42,731 nucleotides of DNA from Chlamydiota bacterium. GTDB taxonomy: Bacteria > Chlamydiota > Chlamydiia > Chlamydiales > JABDDJ01. The notes beneath the pieces are model-generated. The model saw only the letters and a list, made by a program, of their open reading frames with translations, was not told where the DNA came from and ran no database searches. Shown one piece after another: positions 24,725-33,124 of this stretch (within the stretch, counting starts at the first letter, position 1; every line of letters begins with the position of its first letter). The stretch lies in NCBI GenBank assembly GCA_013287645.1, contig JABDDJ010000019.1, positions 1 to 42,731 on the forward strand. Direction: 5' to 3'. A program made the translations under genes and the position numbers.

Positions 24725-27700
24725 GCATCAAAAGACCGCTAAATTTATTGCTCAGGGCTTATTTAAAAATATTGTTAATTTCAAAGAGCTCGAGCAAAGA
24801 ATTACCAATTTATCTCTAACTGAACGTGGAGATGCTTTTGAGGTTTTTGCTGAAGCCTATTTTGCAACTCAAAAACTCTCACAGGCTGCTGAAATATGGC
24901 CTGATAAAGCTATTCCTGTTTCTCTACGCGACAGCTTAGGGCTTACTTCAAGAGATATGGGAGTGGATGGAATTATTCGCACAAGAGAAGATCATTATCA
25001 CGCCTATCAAATTAAATTTCGTTCTGGCCGAGCAAATCTGACTTGGGAAGAATTATCCACTTTTATGGGTTTAAGCGACCGCGTACAAGAGAGGATTCTT
25101 TTTACAAATTCTACAGATCTTCCGGCTCTAATGCAGGATCGGACTGATTTTTATGCGATCAAAGGAACGGATCTTGATGCTCTTGATAAAACTGATTTTC
25201 AGCGCATTGAGGAATGGCTTAAGAGTGGCAACATTGTATTTAAAAGAAAAGATCCTTTACCTCACCAAGATGAGGCTTTAACAAACATCATATCTGCATT
25301 AAAAATTAGTGATAGAACAACTGCAGTTATGGCCTGTGGAACGGGCAAAACGCTTATTTCTCTATGGGTTGCAGAGCGACTGTGCATTGATACTATTTTA
25401 ATTCTTCTACCATCGCTTTCTCTTGTGCGACAAATGCTTCACGTTTGGATGAAAGAAACTGTTTGGGATGATTGTTCGTTTCTTTGTGTTTGTTCTGATC
25501 AAAGTGTTGTGAAAGGATTTGATGAAATCGTATTACATCAATCAGACCTTGATTTTCCTGTGACTACTGATAGTGAATCTGTTAAGAAATTTCTATCTGG
25601 AAAAAGCAAACATAAGCTCGTTTTCTCTACATATCATTCCTCGAAAGTTGTGGCAGAGGGACTGCCTAATGAATTTGCATTTGATCTTGGTATATTTGAT
25701 GAAGCGCACAAAACAGCTGGAAGAGAGGGAACGAGCTTTTCTTTTGCATTAAAAAATGAAAATTTCCCGATTAAAAAACGTCTATTTCTTACCGCAACTC
25801 CACGTCATTATGATGTTAGCAAGAGAAGTAAAGAAGGTGATCCACAGCTTGTCTTTTCTATGGATGATCAGGAAATTTACGGCTCAATTTCTCATAAACT
25901 TTCCTTTACTTCCGCCGCCTCAATGGGGATAATATGCAAATACAAAATCATCATTTCAGTGATAACTGAAGAGATGGTTAGTCGAGAGCTATTAAAAAAG
26001 GGAGAAGTAATTGTAAAAGGAGATATTGTAAAAGCAAATCAAATAGCTCGCGCATTGGCAATAAAAAATGCCATTGAAGAGTATGGCGTTAAGCGAATAT
26101 TTACGTTTCATAGTTCAGTTAAGGCCGCAAAGTCGTTTACTTCAGCTTCTGGAGAAGGCATTTCGGTCCATCTGGATGATTTTATTACTTTGCACGTTAA
26201 TGGTGAAATGCCTACAAGCCGTCGTGATTCAATTATGCGTGAATTCGCAGGGGCACCAAAAGCCCTAATGTCAAATGCAAGATGCCTAACTGAGGGGATA
26301 GATGTCCCTGCTGTTGATATGGTGGCCTTTATGTCTCCTAAAAAAAGCAGAGTGGATATTACTCAAGCCATAGGCAGAGCAATGCGCAAAGCCCCTGATA
26401 AAGAATATGGCTATATTTTCCTGCCGATCTTTTTAGAAGTAGCCAAGGGTGAAAATATTGAAACGGCTCTAGAAAAAACACAATTCCAAGATATTTGGGA
26501 TGTTTTGGAGGCAATGCAGGAACAAGATGAGGGTTTGGCAGAGATAATCCGTAAGATGCGGGAGGATATCGGAAGAAAGAAGGGGTTTGATGATAGTTTA
26601 TTAAGGGAACGCCTAGAGCTAATTGGATCTGGATTGGGACTTGATCAACTTCGAAAGGCTATCACAATAAAATTAGTTACAACCCTTGGGGCAATGTGGG
26701 ATGAAAGGTATGGAGAGCTTTTCGATTTCAAAGAAAAGAACCATCATTGCAATGTACCTCAGGATTATCCAGAAAACCAAAAGTTATCCACTTGGGTTGG
26801 AGAGCAAAGAACTACCTACAAGAAAAAGAAAATTTCACAAGAACGCATTAAAAAATTAGAACTACTAGGTTTTGATTGGGATCCGAAGAATACAGCATGG
26901 GATAAAATGTTCTTATCTTTATGTGAATTCAAAAGAGCGCATGGACATTGTAACGTACCCGTAAGTTACATTCAAAATCCCATGCTTTTGGGATGGGTTC
27001 GTCATCAACGAGACAAATTTGAAATTTACAAACGCTCTGATGAACTTCAATATCGCATAAAAAAACTCGATGAACTTGGCTTTGATTGGGATCCCTTTCA
27101 CAATGCTTGGGAGCAAATGTATTCTGCCCTATGCGAATTTAAAGAACGCAATGGACATTCCAATGTTTCAACAGCAACGCATCAACAACTTGGTTCTTGG
27201 GTTTTAGCGCAGCGAACAAAATTCAATAAGGGCACATTATCCGAAGAGCGAATTACTAAACTTCAAGAAATAGAGTTTATATGGAACGCAATAGAAGCTA
27301 AATGGAATGAGATGTTCGCTGCGTTACATGTTTTTAAGGGAGCTCATGGTCATTGTAATGTCCCTCAAGGCTATTCTGAAAATCCTCCACTAGCGAATTG
27401 GGTTGGGGTACAACGAACCACCCATAAAGAAAAGAAAATCTCACAAGAACGCATTAATAAATTAGAAGCACTAGGTTTTGATTGGGATCCGATAAATTCA
27501 GCTTGGGATGAAATGTTTCAACAGCTATGTAGCTTTAAAAAAACAAACAATCATTGCAATGTGCCTAAGGATTTTGAAAATCAACAGTTGTCAACATGGG
27601 TTAGCGTTCAACGAACTAATTATAAGAGCAAGAAAATTCTGCAAGAAAGGATTGACCAGTTAGAAAAAATTGGTTTTGATTGGGATCCAATAACTTCAGC

Positions 27701-29087
27701 ATGGGAGGAAATGTATTCTGCGCTCCGCGAATTTAAGAAGCTTAATAGACACTGCAATGTACCTCAAATATATCATTTAAACCCACAATTAGGTTCTTGG
27801 ATTGCAACTCAGCGTTCTAAATTTAATAAAGGTCAACTATCTCAAGAGAGGCGACAAAGACTAGAAAGCATTGGGGTCATTTGGGACCCTCATACGGCAG
27901 CTTGGGAGGATCAATTTATTGCACTTGAGGAGTTTAAAGCGGCACACAATCATTGCAATGTTCCGAAGGAATACTCGCTAAACCCCACCTTAGGTGCATG
28001 GGTATCAAAGCAGAGAAAGCTTTTTAATCAAAAGAATCTATCATCTGAACGTGTTGAAAAGTTAGAAAATATTGGCTTGCCTTGGAACCCGAGACTTTCT
28101 CGATGGGATATGAACTACAATGAATTAGTATTATTTAAAAACAAACACGGTCATTTCAATATCTTGAAAGTTTATCCCGAAAAAACAAATCTTGATCATT
28201 GGATGAGAACTCAACGAACTGTTTATAAAAAAGATAAGCTGTCAAAAGAACGGATACAGAAACTAGAGGCCATAGATTTTGTGTGGGATCCTACAGACAC
28301 AGAATGGGAAGCTTTATATTCAGCGCTCTGCAATTTTCAAATGCATTCAGGGCATTGCAAGGTTCCGGCTCGATATCCATTGAACAAAAAGCTGGCAACT
28401 TGGGTTAGCTTATTACGTGTCGCATTTCACGAAGGAAAGTTGCCTCAAGATAAAATAATTCGTCTCGAGACCATTGGCTTTGATTGGGATCCATTTGAAA
28501 CAGCTTGGCAAGAAAACTTCTTAAAGCTTTGTAAATTTAACGAGCTAAATGAGCATATGAATATTTCGTCGACTAACCCTGAAACGAAGCCTTTGGCAAA
28601 TTGGGCAAGTAAGCAAAGAGAACAGTATGAAGATGGGTTATTAGCAGAAGAGAAAATCAGCAAATTAGTGGCTATTGGATTTATTTGGGATCCCGTTACT
28701 GCTGCATGGGACGCAAATTTTCAACTTCTTTGTGAATTTGAGAAAGTTAATGGCCATTGCAATGTTCCACAAAAAGCTAAAGATAAAATCTCTTTAGCAT
28801 CTTGGGTGAATAGGCAGAGAACTGAATATAACAAGGGTACTCTCTCTACAGATCGAATTGAGAAATTAGAAAATATTGGTTTTGATTGGTACCCGAATGA
28901 TAGCGCTTGGCAAAAGATGTTTGAAAACTTATGTTTAAAGAAAGCAGAATTAGGTCATCTAAACTTACAAAACACCCGAAAAGATAAGTTGGCAAAATGG
29001 ATGATTGTGCAACGTTTTTTGCAAAAGCAGGGTAAGTTGCCAGTTGAACGTCATAATCTGCTTTCAAGTATAGGTTTTGAATTTTAA
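24714..29087 (+). CDS. Mrr-like nuclease - SF2 helicase - 12x helicase-associated-repeat protein
   Basis: A 1457-residue fusion. Residues about 30-150 form a restriction-endonuclease-like domain: Glu residues in GDAFEVFAEAYF (39-50), DMGVDG (81-86, with Asp85) and YQIKF (Gln99, Lys101), the D...QxK form of the Mrr site. Residues about 180-570 are an SF2 helicase: PLPHQDEAL (181-189), GTGKT (209-213), DEAH (329-332), TATPR (360-364), TEGIDVP (526-532) and QAIGRAMR (551-558). Residues about 660-1457 hold twelve tandem 66-70-residue helicase-associated repeats. The layout resembles type I/III-like restriction or DNA-processing machines, but there is no methyltransferase. It is translationally coupled to the protease. 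A defence role against foreign DNA is likely but not shown. Confidence 0.9.
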   Translation: MIPKHQKTAKFIAQGLFKNIVNFKELEQRITNLSLTERGDAFEVFAEAYFATQKLSQAAEIWPDKAIPVSLRDSLGLTSRDMGVDGIIRTREDHYHAYQIKFRSGRANLTWEELSTFMGLSDRVQERILFTNSTDLPALMQDRTDFYAIKGTDLDALDKTDFQRIEEWLKSGNIVFKRKDPLPHQDEALTNIISALKISDRTTAVMACGTGKTLISLWVAERLCIDTILILLPSLSLVRQMLHVWMKETVWDDCSFLCVCSDQSVVKGFDEIVLHQSDLDFPVTTDSESVKKFLSGKSKHKLVFSTYHSSKVVAEGLPNEFAFDLGIFDEAHKTAGREGTSFSFALKNENFPIKKRLFLTATPRHYDVSKRSKEGDPQLVFSMDDQEIYGSISHKLSFTSAASMGIICKYKIIISVITEEMVSRELLKKGEVIVKGDIVKANQIARALAIKNAIEEYGVKRIFTFHSSVKAAKSFTSASGEGISVHLDDFITLHVNGEMPTSRRDSIMREFAGAPKALMSNARCLTEGIDVPAVDMVAFMSPKKSRVDITQAIGRAMRKAPDKEYGYIFLPIFLEVAKGENIETALEKTQFQDIWDVLEAMQEQDEGLAEIIRKMREDIGRKKGFDDSLLRERLELIGSGLGLDQLRKAITIKLVTTLGAMWDERYGELFDFKEKNHHCNVPQDYPENQKLSTWVGEQRTTYKKKKISQERIKKLELLGFDWDPKNTAWDKMFLSLCEFKRAHGHCNVPVSYIQNPMLLGWVRHQRDKFEIYKRSDELQYRIKKLDELGFDWDPFHNAWEQMYSALCEFKERNGHSNVSTATHQQLGSWVLAQRTKFNKGTLSEERITKLQEIEFIWNAIEAKWNEMFAALHVFKGAHGHCNVPQGYSENPPLANWVGVQRTTHKEKKISQERINKLEALGFDWDPINSAWDEMFQQLCSFKKTNNHCNVPKDFENQQLSTWVSVQRTNYKSKKILQERIDQLEKIGFDWDPITSAWEEMYSALREFKKLNRHCNVPQIYHLNPQLGSWIATQRSKFNKGQLSQERRQRLESIGVIWDPHTAAWEDQFIALEEFKAAHNHCNVPKEYSLNPTLGAWVSKQRKLFNQKNLSSERVEKLENIGLPWNPRLSRWDMNYNELVLFKNKHGHFNILKVYPEKTNLDHWMRTQRTVYKKDKLSKERIQKLEAIDFVWDPTDTEWEALYSALCNFQMHSGHCKVPARYPLNKKLATWVSLLRVAFHEGKLPQDKIIRLETIGFDWDPFETAWQENFLKLCKFNELNEHMNISSTNPETKPLANWASKQREQYEDGLLAEEKISKLVAIGFIWDPVTAAWDANFQLLCEFEKVNGHCNVPQKAKDKISLASWVNRQRTEYNKGTLSTDRIEKLENIGFDWYPNDSAWQKMFENLCLKKAELGHLNLQNTRKDKLAKWMIVQRFLQKQGKLPVERHNLLSSIGFEF
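26695..29084 (+). repeat. Array of 12 helicase-associated (HA) protein repeats
   Basis: Each unit of 66-70 residues follows AWdemf..L..Fk..hgHCNVP......L..Wv..QR..y....ls.eri.kLe.iGFdWdP. Invariant-looking positions are the Trp after Ala, GHCNVP, WV..QR and the terminal WDP. Units 3, 10 and 12 are the most divergent at GHCNVP and the last lacks WDP. The copies differ widely at DNA level, so this is an old protein-repeat array rather than a recent DNA duplication. Confidence 0.88.
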
Positions 29088-29099
29088 ATATCAGGTTAC

Positions 29100-29519
29100 A
29101 TGAAAAATTTAAAAGATCATGAAGCTTTTATTGGTTTGCGAGCACAGGGGCTTTCATTCGATAAAATTTCACAAGAAATTAATGTGTCAAAACCGACCTT
29201 GGTAAAATGGAATCAAGAGTATTCAAAAGAAATTGCAAATCTGATCTTTTTCAACTCAGAAAATTTGATAGAAAAGTATCGACTACTAAAAATCCATAAG
29301 ATGGAAGCTTTAGCTCAGACTTTAAGCAAAGTTTTAGAAGAACTAGCAAAGCGTAGTTTTGAAAATATTAGTACAAAAGATTTGATATCTATCGCCTTTT
29401 CTATTGAAAACAAGCTTAAAGAAAACTTGTCAGGAATCGAATGCTACACGGGAACCTCGGAAAGTTTTTTTGATGATGAAAACTTACCTAAAGAAAAAAC
29501 CGTCTCAATTCTTTACTGA
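29100..29519 (+). CDS. Helix-turn-helix protein
   Basis: A 139-residue protein beginning 12 nt after the helicase stop. Residues 9-33 (FIGLRAQGLSFDKISQEINVSKPTLVKW) form a clear helix-turn-helix of the kind seen in transposase and terminase-small-subunit N-termini. The remainder is helical (SENLIEKYRLLKIHKMEALAQTLSKVLEELAKRS) and probably mediates self-association. Close spacing suggests it belongs to the protease-helicase transcript. It could be a regulator of the module or an element-maintenance factor; I cannot choose. Confidence 0.72.
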   Translation: MKNLKDHEAFIGLRAQGLSFDKISQEINVSKPTLVKWNQEYSKEIANLIFFNSENLIEKYRLLKIHKMEALAQTLSKVLEELAKRSFENISTKDLISIAFSIENKLKENLSGIECYTGTSESFFDDENLPKEKTVSILY

Positions 29520-29615
29520 TTTTTTAACAAAATTTTTCCTTTTCTCTGGGGAAATCTCTTTTTTCTTTCTATAAATCTTACACATATGTATGTTTTTGTT
29601 TTTATGGAGGGACTT

Positions 29616-30452
29616 ATGCAAAAAGAGATTGAAGAAGAGCCAACTACGATCAGAAGCTCAATGTTTACCATTTTTAGGGGAGAAACTTTTGCTTCTAATC
29701 TTGGCAAATTGATGGCATCAAAACAGGTTTTAAAAAATCTTAACGAGCTCTCCCAGAGAACATGTCAACTTGACGTGAATTTGGTTTCGTATCGGACTTT
29801 GCACCATTGGGATTCAATGGAGTTAATTGAATGTGGTCGTGAGTCTTCCAAATCCGGTTGGCGGAAATTCAATTTAGTCGAAGTCCTTTGGTTAAATGTT
29901 ATCATAAAATTTCGAGGTATGGGTATTTCTCTAGAAAAAATTAGAGATGCTAAGAATTTTTTCTTCGAAAAGATTCCCGGAATAGAATTGAAATACGTCG
30001 AATACTACTTAGTAGGGGCTTTATATTTTAAACAGCCTGCATTTTTTGTAATGGTCTCAGATCGCGAGGCAGAGTTTTTATCATATGAAGAATTGACTAG
30101 TGCAATGGAAGTCGGCCTCCTCAACAATGCTGTACTGATTCATCTAAATCCACTTCTCAATAAAATTTTCAAAAAAATTGAAGTCGGATCAAATTTTTCA
30201 TTTAAACGACCAGTAACTAATGATCAAAATACAATTTGTGATGTCATAGAGCAACTAGATTTTGATTCTATTAAATTTTCAAAAGTTAATGGAAAAATTT
30301 CAGATATAGAATTCGAAAAAGGTTTTTCCGGAAAGGTTCCTTTTCGAGAGATTATAAAAAATGAAACTGATGCTCTTATCTCCAGAAGACTTGCTGGTGG
30401 AGTTGTAGCGTCAGTAAAATTAGCCAAAAGAGCGAAATTAAATGAAGAGTAG
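29616..30452 (+). CDS. MerR-like DNA-binding protein
   Basis: About 278 residues from the chosen start. An upstream in-frame ATG exists at 29586, but GGAGGGA (29606-29612) sits 3 nt before the ATG at 29616, which fits far better. After about 50 residues there is a MerR-type winged helix: VSYRTLHHWDSMELIECGRESSKSGWRKFNLVEVLWLNVIIKFRGMGISLEKI, with Arg-Trp-type wing residues and the typical GxSLEKIR at the end of the second helical pair. The C-terminal 170 residues have no recognised ligand domain. It probably regulates the element, for example recombinase expression or excision, since MerR-like proteins are common excisionase-type factors. The 66 nt before it hold no other gene. Confidence 0.75.
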   Translation: MQKEIEEEPTTIRSSMFTIFRGETFASNLGKLMASKQVLKNLNELSQRTCQLDVNLVSYRTLHHWDSMELIECGRESSKSGWRKFNLVEVLWLNVIIKFRGMGISLEKIRDAKNFFFEKIPGIELKYVEYYLVGALYFKQPAFFVMVSDREAEFLSYEELTSAMEVGLLNNAVLIHLNPLLNKIFKKIEVGSNFSFKRPVTNDQNTICDVIEQLDFDSIKFSKVNGKISDIEFEKGFSGKVPFREIIKNETDALISRRLAGGVVASVKLAKRAKLNEE

Positions 30453-30547
30453 GAAATTATTAATGCATAGACCGAACATCATGCTTCAAAAACCGACCAT
30501 GATTCACGCTGACCACGGAATTATTGTCATTCACTATGGATATAGTG

Positions 30548-30748
30548 ATGATTTCTTTGAAAACTTGTCAGCAGATCCTCCAGAAAAATGGCAAAAAATA
30601 CGGTGAAGCTAAAACTAAAATTATAAGAGAAGAATTAACAAAACTAAGTCAAATTGAATATGAGCATTATAGGCAAATCCAAAGGGATAAAGAGAGCTCT
30701 GATCTACACGAGAGTATCGACAGAGGACCAAGCAATTCACGGCTATAG
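30548..30748 (+). CDS. Small protein ahead of the recombinase (tentative)
   Basis: The reading MISLKTCQQILQKNGKKYGEAKTKIIREELTKLSQIEYEHYRQIQ resembles the short helical proteins often encoded just before large serine recombinases. The frame runs 95 bp into the recombinase gene, so the true C-terminus may have been altered by a frameshift. Another small frame (30463-30606, 47 codons, ending DPPEKWQKIR) overlaps it; at most one is likely real. Confidence 0.4.
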   Translation: MISLKTCQQILQKNGKKYGEAKTKIIREELTKLSQIEYEHYRQIQRDKESSDLHESIDRGPSNSRL

Positions 30749-32102
30749 CTTGGGATACCAAGAAGAGTTGCTTAAATTGCAGTGTCAAAAAGACGATGTC
30801 GAGCTTGTTAAGCACTTTCAAGATGATGGTTATTCAGCAAAGGATTTTAGCATCGTCCAGCTTTCGCAGATTTATATGAGTATATAAGGCTTAATCCTAA
30901 AACAATTGATTATGTCTATGTCGTGCGTTGGGATCGGTTTTCTCGGAATGTTACGAAAGCCTATGTAGAAATTGATCGTTTGGAAAAAATGGGTGTGCAG
31001 GTCGTTTGTTTGGAGGAAACAATTTCTCCAAAAGATCCTGCATTTCCTCTTTATCGAGCACTTAAGCTTGCTGAAGGGGAAATGGATAATCGTAGAAGAG
31101 CTCTTAATACCAATACAGGAATCGTTCGAGCAAGAAAAGAAGGAAGATATACGGGACCTCCACCAAAAGGCTATAAAAGAGACCGAATTCAAGTGGAAAA
31201 TCGATCATAATACCTGATGAAAACGCAGTTCTTATCAAAGAGGCTTTCGAAATCGTATCTTTAGGTCTATATCCTATAGACAATGTTCGAAAAATACTCT
31301 CTGAAAAAGGTTTGAAGATTGGAAGAAGTTCATTTTATGATCTGCTGCGAAATCCTACTTATATGGGTATGACAAAGGTTCCTGAATTTAATGAAGAAGC
31401 AGAGCATTATGTTCCTGGATCACACGAAGCAATTGTTGATGAAAATCTTTTCCATCAGGTGCAAGCAGTCTTAAGAAAGATTGGAGAAAAAAGTTGCATA
31501 CCAACTGTCAAAGTAAAGCAAAGAGAAGAATTTCCTCTTCGAGGATTGCTTGTTTGTCCAGGTTGCAATCGCAATTTAACTGGAAGTCTATCACAAAGCC
31601 GCAATGGGTGCTATTATGGCTATTATCATTGCCAAAATCATTGCAAAACAAGATTTAGTGCGGATCATCTGCATGATAAGCTGCATGATTACCTTAAAGC
31701 CCTCACTATTCCATCAGAGGTGTCCGATCTTTACATGGCCATTCTTGAAGATACTTTCAAATCAAATGAAGGAGATAGAATGAAACAGATTCAAGGATTA
31801 AAAGAGCGCATTCGAGATCAAGAAGAAAAGATTGGAAGATGTGACGAAATGCTTTTGAATCGAGAAATTGATAAAGAGAGTCATCAGCGCATGATTCCAA
31901 AATTGAAAGAAGAGATCGCTATTTTGAGGAAGAAGATCGAATTGCAAGAAAGCAGCGAAACAGGATTTATGAAATATTGCCGCTTCGGTATTTCGCTTTT
32001 GAGTAATTTGAGTGGGTTTTACATGAATGCTTTGGTGGGAGTTAAGCAAAAGCTACTCGGTTCGATATTCCCTGCAAAACTGCATTTTCGGGAGAATAGT
32101 TA

Positions 32103-32227
32103 TCGAACCACCCCATTGAATCCGGCGCTTGCACTTATCTTACAGAAAAACAACAGGTTGCAAAATGAAAAAACCGGACAAATCCTCTTTGAAGAGAGTT
32201 TGTCCGGTGAATTGCCGAAGACCGGAC
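32103..32227 (+). repeat. 125-bp direct repeat, right copy (attR-like)
   Basis: Partner of 22733-22857. It spans the end of the recombinase frame, the tRNA-Leu terminator and the first 15 nt of the tRNA gene on this strand. The one difference inside the tRNA part (32219) is A here, giving an intact tRNA acceptor/T-arm junction, and T in the left copy. Confidence 0.85.
32168..32208 (-). terminator. Rho-independent terminator of tRNA-Leu, inside recombinase coding sequence
   Basis: On the minus strand, a 10-bp stem (ACCGGACAAA with TTTGTCCGGT) encloses a further CTCTT/AAGAG pairing and is followed by six T. It begins 5 nt after the tRNA 3' end. On the plus strand the same DNA encodes KTGQILFEESLSGE of the recombinase. 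Confidence 0.85.
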
Positions 32228-32296
32228 TCGAACCAGCACCTAGTTGCCTAGAGTAGATTTTGAGTCTACCGCGTCTACCAATTCCGCCACTCCGGC
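32213..32296 (-). tRNA. tRNA-Leu (anticodon CAA)
   Basis: Acceptor GCCGGAG pairs with CTTCGGC (one G-T pair) and the discriminator is A. The D-arm (GGCGGAATTGGTAGACGC) is typical of tRNA-Leu. Anticodon stem GTAGA/TCTAC encloses CTCAAAA, giving anticodon CAA. A long variable arm (CTAGGCAACTAG) marks a type II tRNA. The T-loop is TTCGAGT. CCA is not encoded. The 3' half is the integration target of the element. Confidence 0.95.
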
Positions 32297-32476
32297 AAAA
32301 GAAATTGATATGGACACGACTATACTCGGAAAGGGGAATTATTCTGAAGGAAATTTGTATTTTGTCTGGGAAAAATATTTTTTATGACAAATTTATATTT
32401 TTAATCATAAGATGGCCTCAGTAGATTGTTTAAATCTACGCATTTAGAACAAATCCTTATAAAAGGAGTCATGGCT

Positions 32477-33082
32477 ATGTCAATTCATCTGAAAAAATGT
32501 TTTATAGCTCTAATGCTATGCTGTGGATCTGCTCTGATGGCTATTTCTCAGCCCTATGCCTCTGTACGTGCTCTTCCTTCAAGTAATAACTCTATTTTTG
32601 ACGGATATGCTATTGGTTTCTTAATTAACAACAATAACTACGCCACTATTATTGATGTGGGCTCTGCTGGCGGTGAAGTAGCTAGAACAATCGCTCAACA
32701 GAATTTTCCTACAATTAGCAGCCTCTATAATGTAAGTTCATGGACTAGCTTAGATCCTTCTCAAAAGCATCTATATCAACAATTTCTTTCAAATGTGATC
32801 TCTGAAGGCAGCACAGAAAAAATCACCTCCATCCGTATGAATTCTCTCGAAGCGGCTGATGCGCTAAACATCATTGCTGATCTGATCTATCTGGGTAACA
32901 CTGATGGGACAACTCTTCACAATGAAATTGTTGCCTGGTTCTCTCACTTGTCCGCCAATGGTACAATTTTTGGTACAAACTGGTCTGATCATGCTATCCA
33001 AACTGCTGTGACTATTGCAGCTAGTGATCTGAATCTGGTTTTGAGAATCGTTGATAACTCTTGGTATCTTGAAAGAAGCTAA
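32477..33082 (+). CDS. Secreted SAM-methyltransferase-like protein
   Basis: About 201 residues. In-frame ATGs at 32426 and 32471 exist, but AAGGAG (32463-32468) is 8 nt before the ATG at 32477, and the protein then begins with a clean signal peptide (MSIHLKKCFIALMLCCGSALMA). The mature part reads like a Rossmann methyltransferase of the Methyltransf_24 kind: ATIIDVGSAGGEVARTI (motif I), ITSIRMNSLEAADAL, ADLIYLGNTDG...LHNEIVAWFSHLSANGTIFGTNW. In typical members the latter reads IYIDASHDE; here the acidic/His residues are replaced (LGNTDG). A secreted SAM-dependent enzyme would lack its cofactor outside the cell unless delivered to the host, so an effector or non-enzymatic role is possible. Function is uncertain. 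Confidence 0.7.
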   Translation: MSIHLKKCFIALMLCCGSALMAISQPYASVRALPSSNNSIFDGYAIGFLINNNNYATIIDVGSAGGEVARTIAQQNFPTISSLYNVSSWTSLDPSQKHLYQQFLSNVISEGSTEKITSIRMNSLEAADALNIIADLIYLGNTDGTTLHNEIVAWFSHLSANGTIFGTNWSDHAIQTAVTIAASDLNLVLRIVDNSWYLERS

Positions 33083-33092
33083 ATAGTTCATT

Positions 33093-33122
33093 TCCAAGTT
33101 GACACAGCTGTGTCAACTTGGA
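33093..33122. terminator. 30-bp perfect palindrome between convergent genes
   Basis: The sequence is self-complementary over 30 nt centred between 33107 and 33108 (half-site TCCAAGTTGACACAG). It lies 10 nt after the secreted-protein stop and 2 nt from the end of the convergent ahcY, so it probably serves as a bidirectional transcription terminator, although neither side has a long T-run. Confidence 0.6.
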
Positions 33123-33124
33123 TT

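Larger units (their letters stand above)
22755..32218 (+). mobile_element. Integrative element B (about 9.4 kb) at tRNA-Leu(CAA)
   Basis: The 125-bp direct repeats are exactly 9370 bp apart and the right copy runs into a tRNA-Leu gene. Inside are a large serine recombinase (frameshifted), two DNA-binding proteins and the protease/nuclease-helicase cargo. The crossover must lie in the 94-nt identical core. All cargo genes point the same way. The element has no recognisable conjugation or phage structural genes, so it is probably mobilised by its recombinase alone or by a helper. Confidence 0.72.
30660..32256 (+). pseudogene. Large serine recombinase, broken by two frameshifts
   Basis: The catalytic domain starts IKRALIYTRVSTEDQ, with the nucleophilic Ser in RVST, and QDDGYSAKDF. 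The frame then breaks at about 30852: reading resumes one base back as HRPAFADLYEYIRLNPKTIDYVYVVRWDRFSRN. A second break is near 31187, where GYKRDR should continue NSSGKSIIIPDENAV. The third part (to 32256) holds the recombinase domain (GRSSFYDLLRNPTYMGM), a four-Cys zinc ribbon (CPGC...CQNHC), a coiled coil (QIQGLKERIRDQEEKIGR) and the C-terminus overlapping the tRNA terminator and tRNA gene. Large serine recombinases catalyse attP x attB integration. Each break is a one-base loss; either the gene is decaying or the assembly has errors. Confidence 0.85.

Noticed and set aside
26695-29084. Regular repeats in the helicase gene as a CRISPR or DNA satellite
   Set aside because: Period is about 200 bp and only the protein pattern is conserved; DNA copies are divergent.
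29586-29615. Upstream start for the MerR-like protein
   Set aside because: GGAGGGA directly precedes the ATG at 29616, and the extra ten residues are hydrophobic translation of a T-rich leader.
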